From assembly GCA_905221605.1 (NCBI GenBank), contig CAJNDS010002413.1:948641-1012640 (forward strand): a stretch of 64,000 bases of DNA. Direction: 5' to 3'. The DNA comes from Symbiodinium natans (lineage: Eukaryota > Sar > Dinophyceae > Suessiales > Symbiodiniaceae). The position numbers and the translations under genes are program-made. The notes under the pieces are model-generated. The model made no database searches. It saw only the letters and a program-made list of their open reading frames with translations, and was not told the origin of the DNA. This document shows, piece after piece, positions 45,001-57,000 of this stretch (positions are counted from its first letter, which is position 1; each line of letters starts with the position of its first letter).

Positions 45001-48000
45001 ACCTTTAGCTGTTCCTTGGCTCTTGGAGAAGTAAGTTCTAGGGACCTAAACCCTAAACACCCTAAGCCCCTAGCACCCTAAAACCCTAACACCCTAAAAC
45101 CCTAAAACCCTAAACCCTAAGCCCTAAAACCCTAAGCCCAAAACCCTAAACCCTAAGCCCAAAACCCTGAAACCCCCCATTCTAGGGTGCTTAGGGCTTA
45201 TGGTGTTTTAGGGTTCTAGGGTTTAGGGTTTAGGAGTTAAGGGTTTAGGGTTTAGGGGTTTGGGAGTTAGGGTTTAGGGTTTAGGGTTTAGGGTTCAGGG
45301 AAAACCCTGAAACCCCCATTCAAGGGTTCCCGGGTTTTTAGGGCCCCTCCTTGTAGGGCCAGGGCAGGTTTAGTGTTCAGGGTTCTAGGTTTTGTGTTTA
45401 GGGTTTTAGGGTTTTAGGGTGTAGGGTGTTAGGGTTTAGGGTCGGGTTTTAGGGTTTCAGGGGTTTAGGGTGTTAGGGTGTTAGGGTTTGGGGGTTTTAG
45501 GCTTGCAGGTTGTTAGGGTGTTTGGGTTCAGGGTGTTAGCGCTTTAGGGTTTAGGGTGTTCGGGTTTAGGCGAATGATCTTTCCCAAAAGCTTCATGCCT
45601 GAACCGCGTGTCTAGGGATGCAGTTCGAGTGTTCAGGGTGTTGGGGTGGAGGGTGGGCAGCCGGCCAGTTGTTGTTGCTTGCTGTGTTTTCTGTCATGGT
45701 CCACAAGTTACGCAGCGCAGCACCGACGACAGCAGTGACACGGCGCCTGAGCCTGGTGCCTCCTCTGCCCAGGACACGAGCACAGCTTTGCCTTAGCCCA
45801 GGTTCGAGCACCTGTGCCTAAGCCACCGCCGCCCCAACACTTGCTCAGCAACGCGGCCCGTGGCTTGGCCTGGGCCCGGGGATGTACTTCCCCAGTGCAA
45901 CCCGACCTTCACCATGGAGTCGTCAATTGGAAAGCTGGCGCATTGGGCCCGACAGGGATACCTGATGCGCCGTGCCTGCACGCGCCTTCTGCACACGCTA
46001 TCAGAATGCCATGTGCCGAAGACCGTGCGCCCTGCACATGTCACCTATTCAGCGCAGGTATTAAGATGACCCCAAACCCTTCTACCCCATACCCTAGAAG
46101 CCCTAACCATGATAATCGCAGCATAAACAAAGCACAAACTGCCCAGGATATCCATTCCAACTTCATCAGCCCCTAGACGGTCAAGGTTTAAGATTAGGAT
46201 TCCGGCTTTGGGCTTAGGGTTTAGGGTTAGGGTCTAAGGTTTACAGTTGTGGAGCTCAAGACAGCCCAGGAAGCGTGTTAAACCTGAAGTCACCAGGTGC
46301 TGAGTCGCCCAACCTCCCCCCCCCCCCTCCCCGGCCAAACAAAAGCATACAAAACTATCAAACCGCAACCCCTTGAAACCTACACCTTAAACCCCAAACC
46401 CTTAAACCCTTAAACCCTTAAACCCTTAAACCCTTAAACCCTTAAACCCTTAAGCCCTTAAGCCCTTAAACCCTTAACCCCTTAAACCCTTAAACCCTTA
46501 AACCCTTAAACCCTTAAACCCTAAACCCAACCCCCTCCTTCCAACAAACACAACAGAAGAGAAAAACAGCCTAAGCCCTAAACCCGAAGAGCTCCTTGGC
46601 TTTAGCCTTTTGCCACCAGATTTCTAAGTCCAATTACTTAATTGGGGTCAGGTCTCACACCTACTCGCTGGGTACTTCGCTTTGCGTAGGGCGCGCTTCA
46701 GCCTCTTTGGGTGTATTGGATTCCCTATATCGGTTCACCTTTAGCTCCCCTAAACCCTCAACCCTAAACCCTAAACCCCAAGCACCGCACCGTTCAGGTT
46801 TGACAACTACCTGAAGATGACTGGAGGCACGGCCGGTGTTGAGAGTAAGGAGAAGGACAGAAGGGTCGAGAGTGTGCTAGGGTTTAGGGTTTATAGGGTC
46901 GAGGAGTTAGGGCTCAGGGTCTAGGATTTAGGGTTCAGGGTTAAGGGTTCAGTTTCTTGGGGTTTAGGGTGGATGGCCGTCCAAACAGCTTCAGATGGCA
47001 TAGCAGGGTCTGGAATGGTCCAGGCTCTAAACTAGGTCATGCGCCAGCCCCATTCAGACCCCGACTTATGGTCTGAGCTGGTCTTGTTGTGCTAAATGGA
47101 ATAAACCCTAAACCCTAAACCCCTAAACCCCTAAACCCCTAAACCCCAAAACCCTACACCCCTAAACGGCGTAGAGCTTGTTGGTGTAGGGCGCACATCC
47201 CTGAAGCTTTGCGCCCTACGGAATGTAAACCCCGATCCTGCACCCCTACCGTTTTCAACACCTGGGGGACGGTCAAGACGCAAATTCCTAGCAGCAACAA
47301 CCTTGGCCCTAAACCCGAACCCCTGAACCCGAGATCAAAAACCCTACAAATCAACCCCAAAACCTAGGCTCTTTGCACTCCGAACCCTTAAGAGTGCTGT
47401 AGAGTTTAGGGTTAGGTTTACTACCAGTTGCTTAAGAAGCCCCCCCCCCAAAAAAACATAATCAGAAAACTAAATAAGAAGAAGAAGAAAAATCAACAAT
47501 CATAATAATAATAATACTATTTTTCCCTTTTGTGGGGTTCTTAAGCAAATAGTAGTTCAGGGTTCAGCCCCAAGTTGGAAAAAGATGCCCAGGGCAGATC
47601 CATTGGTTCTCGATCCTGAACTCCTTCGTGCTGCCCGGCCTTGGCTCAGCGAAAATTCTTAGGGCTTTCGGGTTTAGAGTTTCAGGGTTCAGGGTTTAGG
47701 GTTTAGGGCTTCTTTTTCGTTGATAATTGTGCGCACGCTTGTAATATAGCATCACCCTGAACTCTAAACGCCGCTTCTGGGAACGAAACCCTAAACCCGG
47801 CCCTAAACCCTAAACCCTAAAACCCTAAACCTGAGGTGTAGTTATACACAGGCTTATACAGGGTTTAGGGTGGGGGGGCCGGGGGGCCATAGGGTTTAGG
47901 GTTTAGGGTTTGGGGGCTTAGGGTTTAGGGTATGAGGGGGTGTTTTTTGTTAGGCTCTGAGGTTTGGGGTTCAGGTTTTTCTCCGGGGGAGGAGGGGGGG

Positions 48001-51000
48001 GAGGGGGAGAGGAGGGGAGAGGGGGGGGAGAGGGGAGGGGAGGGTGGGAGGCCTTCATTACCTTCTCAGAACAAGTAGACTCAGAACCAGTAGGATTAGG
48101 GAGTGAAGATGCTTTGATTGTTGTGGGTGCACGGGGTTTAGGCCTCAGGCCATGGGGTTTTGGGTTTAGGGCTTTTGGTTTATGGTTTAGGGTGTAGGGT
48201 TATCTTACACGTTTCTTCGAGCCTGAAACCCTAACCCCCTTACAGAATTCTGCAGGGATATAAGGCACCTAACTCCCTACAAGGAGCTGGCAAGTCGTGG
48301 GGTTCAGAACGTGGGGTAAGGGAGAAGGTTTCAGGGCGTTTGGCTTCAGGACTCACTACGCTTGAAAGACTCTCCCCAACAGCTGGGTTTAGGTTTAGGG
48401 TTTGGCCCTAAACCGTAGGCCCCAAACCCGACTCTCCTCAACCCTGAACTCCCAGCCCAGGATCATGCTGTTTCTGTCAGGCATGATTGTGGGCCACGGC
48501 CTGTTTCGGGATTCTGGTTCTTAAGCTGGCAACGTGATACCCTAAGCTCTAAACCCTATATATCATCAGTTTCTATATCTATGTGTAGGACCTTTATGTA
48601 CTATTTGACGAGCCTTCTTGGCTGCTGTATGTATATGAGGCCCTTCCCCCGACTCAATGACTCAATTTCATCCAGGGCCAACTCCTTTTTGTGTTCTGAA
48701 TCGTCTGCACAGCTTCAAGGTTTAAACACGGACAAGTAAAATCGACGGCTGAGCATTTCCATATCCATAAGAATCTTTTAGAACCAGAGCTTAACTTGAA
48801 CACTTTATCTAAATGCTGTTTGAGTTTTTGTAGTGCTTATTAAAAGTTTGCAATCCTAAACCCTAAACCCTAAACCCGATGCACCTTAGAGTTCTTTGAG
48901 AGTGTTCAAACCCGGCTCCGATTCTAAGGCGGGTAGCTCCCTGGAGCTCGAAAGCATGTAGCATGAAACGAGTTGCTGAAATGTAGGGTTTAGGGTTTAG
49001 GGTCTAGGGTTTAGGGTTTGGGGTTTGGGGTTGAGGGTTTAGGGTTAATGAAAAAGGTTGCTGTGAGAATTCCAGCTCTTGTCTTCGGAAATGACATGTT
49101 AAAGGCTTCATGTTAAGGCTCATTTTCTTGTTTGTTCACGGTTTAGGGTTTAGGGTTTAGGGTTTAGGGTTTAGGGTTTAGGGTTTAGGGTTTAGGGTTT
49201 AGGGTTTAGGGTTTAGGGTTTAGGGCTTAGGGCTTAGGGCTTAGGGTTTAGGGTTCAAGGGTCCCATAAACATGCTGGCATTGTTAAAGCTCCGCATTCC
49301 TCGTTCGCGCATTGGGCAAGCGCCGGGACGCGCCGTGGTGTAGGGTTTAGAGTTGAGGGTTTAGGGTTTGGGGGTTTGGGGAAACCCTAAACCCTAAACC
49401 CTAAGCCCTAAACCCTAAACCCTAAACCCTAAACCCTAAACCCTAAACCCTAAACCCTAAACCCTAAACCCCTCATCTTCCTTCAAAAGGGTTCGGAAGT
49501 CATGGGCCCCTTAGATTATTTGGGACAATATGGGTTCCCCAATTGAAGGGCCCACATTCGGGGGTCCATGTACCCCAAGGCCGCCCCCACCCCGCTGCGG
49601 CCCCCCCCCCACCCCCGCCCCCCGCCCCCCCGCCCCCCCGCCCCCCCGTGGAGGTTTCACCTCTGCAAACCCATCCAACACGCCGCGGATCCGCAACCCC
49701 AAGCCTAAAGCCCTTGACCCTTGTTAACCCCTAACCCTAAACCCTAAAACCCTAAATCCAACAATCCTAAGGCCCTACCACTGTACATGTGCCAGGCCGT
49801 GATCATCCTCAGAACGATCCACCGAGACATCACCAAGTGCTCTTTAGGGTTTTTGGGGAGGTTTAGGGTTTAGGGTTTAGTGTTTAGGGTTTAGGGCTTA
49901 GGTCTCGCGGTTTGTGGAATATCAGGCGTCGGGTCTTAAGATGTTGGCAGTACGGAGCATTCACCGCAGCTCCCCCTCAACCCTGCTCCCCTTCAACCCT
50001 AAACCCTAAACCCTAAACCCTAAGCCCTAAGCCCTAAGCCCTAAGCCCTAAGCCCTAAGCCCTAAGCCCTAAGCCCTAAGCCCTAAGCCCTAAGCCCAAA
50101 CCCTCCCCTTGAACTCTACACCTTGCGGTTTTTGTTTTTTGTTTTTTTTGTGTGTGGGGGGGGGGGGGGGGGGGAAGTTGCAAGGTTTACCCGAAACCCT
50201 AAATCCTGTTCTGTCTCAGCAACCCTCACCCTTTTGGGGTTTGGGTTTAGGGCTTGTAACCCCAAGTGGGTTGTTGTCAAGATTATCGTCCCTGTTTGGA
50301 TCCCGATTATAATACGGCACCTAATATTTAGGGTACCCCGAAAAGGGACCATAATTTTGACAACCAGCCAAGTGTAGCGTTTAGGGAGGCCGTAAACTCT
50401 CAAGCCCGGTGCCGCAGGTATAATGAGCTGGCATCCGCGGAGGACGCGGTTGCCTTCCTGTAGGGTTTAGGGTTTTAGGGTTTTAGGGTTTTAGGGTTTT
50501 AGGGTTTTAGGGTTTTAGGGTTTTAGGGTTTTAGGGTTTAGGGTTTAGGGTAAGTTCGCCATGGGCCGTTATCGGAAACATGAGATTTCCACATACGATG
50601 CCGACGAGGACTTCTTTGAAGAATTCCAAGACGGAGAGCTCATAGAACTCGAGGTCTTCTTGCGCGAGAACCATGCCCCTGAGCTTGCGACCATGGAGGC
50701 AAAGCAGGAGTTCGTGGACCGTGTGCTCTGACAGGACAGCATTTTGCTTCGGGGATTTTCGGGATGTTTTGGGGGGCTAGGGTTTATAGGGATAGTAGCG
50801 ATTCGGGCAGAAGGGACTGAAGGGACCCCTAAACCTCAAAAACTTGACAACTAACCCTTTTTACCCAAGTTGCCCCAGTACATAGCCCCTACATGGCTCA
50901 TTCTTGTAAGCGGCCCCTCCTTTTGTCCCTTCATTTTGGGTTTAGGGCTTAGGCTTTAGAGTGTAGGTTTTAGGGGGGTTAGGGTTTAGGTTTAGGGTTT

Positions 51001-54000
51001 AGGGATTCGGGATGCAGAACATGCCCATCAGTGGACTCGCGATGGACATTTCCGTCACTCCATAGTGCCCAGAGCCGTCAGTCGCGCACAAAGCCAACGA
51101 GGTGCGCAGGCGTGCGACCCTAAACCCTCAACCCTCAACCCGCAACCCTCAACCCTAAACCCTAAACCCTAAACCCTAAACCCTCATCCCTAAACCCTAA
51201 ACCCTAAACCCTAGACCCTAGACCCCAAACCCTAAACCCTGAACCCTAAGCCCTTCTCTTCCTCTTTCAAGCCTTGGCCATGTGCACCGATCCACTGAGG
51301 CCCTCCACGCTCAGCCCCTATAAACCCTACTCATAACCGGAGGGGTTTAGGATTTAGGGTTTCGGGTTTAGGGTTTAGGGCTTAGGGTACTTATAACCCA
51401 ATTCTAACCACATGAGGGCACTTAAGGGGCTTATAAGTACAGTTCTAGGTGGGGTTGTAAGTACCATGAACCCTCCAAGTAACCCCTGAACCCTAAGCCC
51501 TAAGCACAAGAAAATCTTGAGCCTCGGAACCTGAAATCCTAAACCTCCCGAAGCCCTGCAACCCTAAGCCTTAAACGTTGAGTCTTAACCGGCTTAAGTC
51601 TTGAAGCCCAAAACCCCGAAATATGGGGTAACATCAGGGTCGGAACAGTTACTAGTAGTCGTTTAGGGTTAAGGGTTTAGGAGTTGAGTCTAGGGTTTAG
51701 GGTTTAGGGTTGGGGTTTGAGATCCCAAACCTTGAGAAACCCGGAGACCCTAAAAACCCCGAAGCCGCCAGGAAGCAGCAGAAGAGACGGGGTGGAAGCT
51801 GGTCCACGGCGATGTGTTCCGAAAGCCAAGGTGCACGTGCTTCTTTTTTTTTGGTTGTAGGGTTTTTTTTCTTTAGTGCTTTTCGGGTTTCGAGAGTCTC
51901 TAGGGTTTTTGGGGGGTCTTTAGAGTTTAAGGTCTGGGCCGGAAATCGGAGGTTCGGGCTTTAGGGTGTGCAGGGCGTTCAGTGCCTGAGTGGGCGGTAG
52001 TATAGAAGGGGGGTCATAGGGGAACCCATGAGTTCTAGGGTTTAGGGTTTAGGGTTTTGGGTTTAGGGTTTAGGAGCAAAGAAGCCTCCTGGCTCGATGG
52101 CATCAAGTGCCTAGGGACGGTAGGTTTAGGGTTCAGCCTTACGGGCTCTGGGCAAATTTTAAGACCTCAGCCCTAACACTAAACCCTAAGCCCTAACCCT
52201 AAACCTCATCTTCTTAGATCTGCTTTGGGGGTGTCAGGGTTCGCAGCTGGTGGCAGGGGCACCATGGGTTTAGGCTTTCGGGGTTTTTTAGGCCTCCGGG
52301 ATGCTTAGAAGCCCCCTCCCCCCCCCCCCCCCCCCCCCGCAATCCCCTGCCATAAGCCATATAAGCTTAGGAGCCTAGCCGTCTAGGGGTGCCTTTCCTC
52401 ATGCGTTAGGCCCCAAAACTATAAGCCCCAAACCCTACGCCTCTCGACCCGAACCCCGAAACCTACAAGCCCTTAGCCCTGAGCCTTTAGCGTTTAGGGT
52501 TTGGGCTCTAACTGCCTCAGCCTGCAGGCCCTGACTACCTAAACCTATAGACGCAAGACCCTGAACCCTAAACCCTAAACCCTAAACCCTAAACCCTAAA
52601 CCCTAAACCCTAAACCCTAAACCCTAAACCCTAAACCCTAAACCCTAAACCCTAACCTCCAACCCCGTTTTCGTTTTGGTTTTCTGGCCGCAAGGCACTC
52701 CAAGCTCCTGGCGGTAGCTGTCGGGCCCGGGGACCACAGGAGACCGGAGGATGTCGGAGGGTTTAAGGTTTAGGGCTTAGGGTTTAGGGTTTAGGGTTTA
52801 GGGCTTAGGGCTTAGGGCTTAGGGTTTAGGGCTTAAGGCTTAGGGCTTAGGGCTTAGGGCTTAGGGTTTAGGGTTTAGGGCTTAGGGCTGAGGGTTTAGG
52901 GTTTAGGGGGGGGTTTAGGGTTTAGGGCCCTGACCCTAAACCCTAAACCCCTAAACTTCTAAACCCAAACCCCCGGACCTTTCAAGCCCCGAAGCCTTGC
53001 CCTTCAGTGGGGTTGCGGGTTTAGGGTTTAGGGTTTTCGGGTTTACGGTTTAGGGTATAGGGTTCAGGGTTTAGGTGTACGGTATGGGTTTATGGTTTAG
53101 GTTTAGAGTTTAGGTGTGGGGCTTGGGCCTTAGGGCTTAAGGCTTTCGGGTTTGGGCCCCTTCCCCCCCGACAACAAGCAAGATCTGCTGAGGGCAAAGC
53201 CATGGCTACCGCATGGGGGACAGTAGGGTTTTAGAGGGTTTGGGGTGAGGGTTATCTGGTTTGCGGAATGGTTTATAGGGCTTAGGGGTTATGGGGTGTA
53301 TAAATCAGGGTTTTCACAGAAGTATTGGGTTCAGGCTTCCCTACTCCCTACTTCCTAAGCGCCGTACCCTAGTCCCCAAACCCACAAACCCTGCAAACCC
53401 TGTAAACCGTGTAAACCCTCAGCCCTATAAACCTATAAACCCCAAAACCCCTAAACCCCTAAACCCTGTAAACTGTACCCCTCCCCAAACCGAACAGGTT
53501 AGGGTTCAGGGTTCAGAAGTCCAAGAGGGCTCATTACACCTTGAGAAGCTTATAGGGTTTAGGGTTTGGGGTTTGAGCTTGAGAATTTTAAGGTTTAGTA
53601 GGAAGGAATTGACCTTCTAGACCTTAAACCAAAAATAAGGCTTCCTTATATGGTTTGGGGTTTTTGAGCTTGAGAATTTTAAGGTCTAGGGTTTAGGAAG
53701 GAATAGACCTTCTAGACCTTAAACCAAAAATAAGGCTTCCTTCGAGTACATGTAGCGATCTTGCTCGGACTTCTGGGGTCCTTAAGCCTGAGCCCTAGAT
53801 GAGGCCCTCAACCCTCAGCCCTGAACCAAGAAGCCTCGTTAACCCATAACCTCTAAACCCCAAACCCTAAACCCTAAACCCTAAACCCTAAACCCTAAAC
53901 CCTAAACCCTAAACCCTAAACCCTACAATTCCCATTTCCCCTAAACCCTCGATCCCCGTTTGTCGTGGCCACAAGACCGGGCCCTCATCATCCTTAGGTC

Positions 54001-57000
54001 AGGTGTGCAAATCATTTGCATGGCGGCCGCCGGCTGAGGGGTTTCAGGGCGTTGGGCCCTAAACCCTAAACCCTAGATTCAGGGCTTCTTCTGCTTAGTG
54101 CGTTCGAGTCTTTCAAGGGTACACTGTAGTTGAAGGGTCCCTTTCATACGGTCCCTTACTTCCTTCAAAGCCCTTGCTTCAAAGGATTCTGACGTATGGG
54201 CCCTTGCGTTGCATACGGGTATATGAGGGGCATGCCCTAAACCCAAAACCCTAAACCCTAAACCCTAAACCCCAAACCCTAAACCCTAAACCCTAAACCC
54301 CCTTTTACGGGCCCATACTAGGGGACCATGTAACTACCCTACGACCTTTCTGCTGCTCCAGGCTTCTCTAGGGCCAACCCTTCGGGCCCCTTTAAAGGCT
54401 GAGGCTTTACGAATCTTGGGGTTTAGGGTTTAGGGTTTAGGGTTTAGGGTTTAGGGTTTAGGGTGGGGATGTCTTTGGTTTGTAAGGTATTCCCAACTGG
54501 AGTTCAGGATTCATGGTTTTGGGGTCTCGGCGTTGCTGCCCTAAACCCTAAACCCTGAACCATGTTTTGGGGGGGGGTGGTGGGGGAGAGTGCGAGCTTC
54601 TAAACCCTAAACTCTACACTCCAAACCCTAAAGGCCCTAAAGGTCCCCGCCTTGCATTTCTGAGGCTCCAAAACCCCCACCACCCGAGACCTTCAGCCCT
54701 GGCCTACAGTCCATGGCTCTGGGTCAGCGGCCTTAGACCCCTAAAACCTAAAACCCTAGAACCCTAGAACCCTAAACTTAATAACACGAGCATCGAGGAG
54801 ATTCTGGCGGCCATTGCGGAGATCGCCGAAACGGCGCGCGGCCGCATGAGCGCCTACATTCGTCTGGAGTAGGGCAAGGCATCCTGGCCCTCGACATACT
54901 CCCATGATGCCAATAACGTGCACAGCGTTGAGGTTGACCTGACCTCTCCATTTTGGAGCGCTCGGGCCAGACGTTTCGCAACATCCCCGATGGCTTCGTG
55001 ACGATTGGAATGCGACTTTCGGTGCAACGGTGGAGATACTTGATCGACAGCGGACGGTGCTGGAACCGTCGCTTTGTCGACTTCTTCGTGGCAATTGCTT
55101 CTCCAGGCCAGATGACACTTAACCTGAGTGATCCTTTGGCTAAACCCTAGACCCTAAGCCCAAAACCCTAAATACCCTAAACACCCTAAACCCTAAGGTC
55201 TGTTCTGTTCAGAGCATGGTCATGTTGGAGCACAGGGCTGGCCAGTACACTGTGGTCAACGCCCTGAACACTCGGTTTGGGGACCGTGATTTTAGGGAAG
55301 CCTGGGTTTTTTTCGGCTGGGGGTTTAGGGTCTAGGGTTTAGGGTTTAGGGTTCCGGGTTTAGGGCTACTTAGGTGGGATGGCATTGATCTGGGTGGTTT
55401 AGGGTTTAGGGTTAGGTAGGGTTCTCGGCTTCGGGCCTGGAGTGAAGCCTGAGTGTGCTAGGAAGGATAATAGGGCACGTCAGGATAGCTAATTTTTGGG
55501 GCCCCCTGCTCCCTTAAGGACCTACCAAGTGAACCCTCGAACCCTAAGATTCTAGAACCCGAAAACCCTAGAACCCTAGACTCCTAAAACTCTAGAACCC
55601 TAAGCTCTAAACCCAAAAACCCAAAAACCCAAAAACCCAAAAACCCTAAAACCCTAAAACCCTAAAACCCTAAAACCCTAAAACCCTAAAACCCTAAAAA
55701 CCTAAAAACCTAAAGCCCTAAAGCCCTAAAACCCTAAACCCTAAAACCCTAAAGCCCTAAAACCCTAAAAACCCTAAACCCTAGGGACCCCAAGCCCGGA
55801 AAGCAACAAAAAAGCTCATCTCATCTCAACACGCCGAGGTCGTCACGCTGTTCCTGGCCTTACTAGGAGTGCTTTCGCCCGTCCACAGAGGGGCCTGGAG
55901 CCTCAGGGGGTTAGGGTTTAGGGTTTAGGGTTTAGGGTTTAGGGTTTAGGGTTTAGGGTTTAGGGTTTAGGGTAAGCGGCGGGGGGTTTCAGAGGTTTGG
56001 GGTTTTTTAGGGGTTGGGAGTCTAGGGGTTTAGGGTTTAACGCTCTCAAGCTGTCACTAAACCGCAAAAACCCCAACTGCGAGAGCCCCAAGCCCCCTAA
56101 ACCCTAAACCCCAAACCCCAAAACTTATGAACCCTATGATCCCTAAACCCTAAACCCCAAATGGCAGGCTTGGGGTTCGTTCTCAAGGTCCTCCAAAGGG
56201 GCGGACCATTGGGAGAACCAGTGGCCAGTCTCTGAACAGAGGAGCCCTTGCTAAGAAGGGAGCCGTCCTTAGGGTTTAAGGTTTAGGGTTTGCGGTTTAG
56301 GGTTTGTGGTTTTATGTTTGGGGACTAAACCCTAAACCCTAAACCCTCAGCCCTAAACCCCGAAGTCTTCTTTTGGGGGGATTTGGGGCCCAAGAGTTAG
56401 GGGAGGAGTCGAGCGGAGATCTGGGTGTAGGTTCTAGGGTTTAGGGTTTAGGCTTTAGGGTTTAGGGTGATTATAACCCTTTTTACATGCCGTTTGAAGG
56501 GTTAGATAGGGTGGGGTATATGATATATGGCATCCCGCCCCTTGATTCCATATGGTGGTCCCGTTTGGACATTATGATTACACACGGCTGCCCCTAATAA
56601 AAGGGATTGCAATTTTAGAGCTGACCACATAAAGAACTCACGAGGAAGCTGTGACCCTACAAACTCTAAACCCTACACCCAGGCACTTCTTCAGTCGTGC
56701 TTGCTGCTGTTTACCTTCATGGGCGGTGCCCTCAGAACGATGCTGCTGAGCTGCTGCGACCAAACGGCCCGAATCAAACACCCTTCAAGTAACTAAGCCC
56801 ATGGAAAGTCCTTTCCCGAAAGCCCTAAACCCCTAAACCCTAGACCCTAAAATCCTAACCCCCAAACCCCAAACCGCAGACCCTAAACCACAAAAAGCCT
56901 TCAATCTGCATGTATCGAGCGCTCCATTGGTACTTCTTTTTTTGCGGGGCTTCCTCGGCTTCAGAGGCTTTCGTTGTACGGCAGACAACCCGATAGGGTT

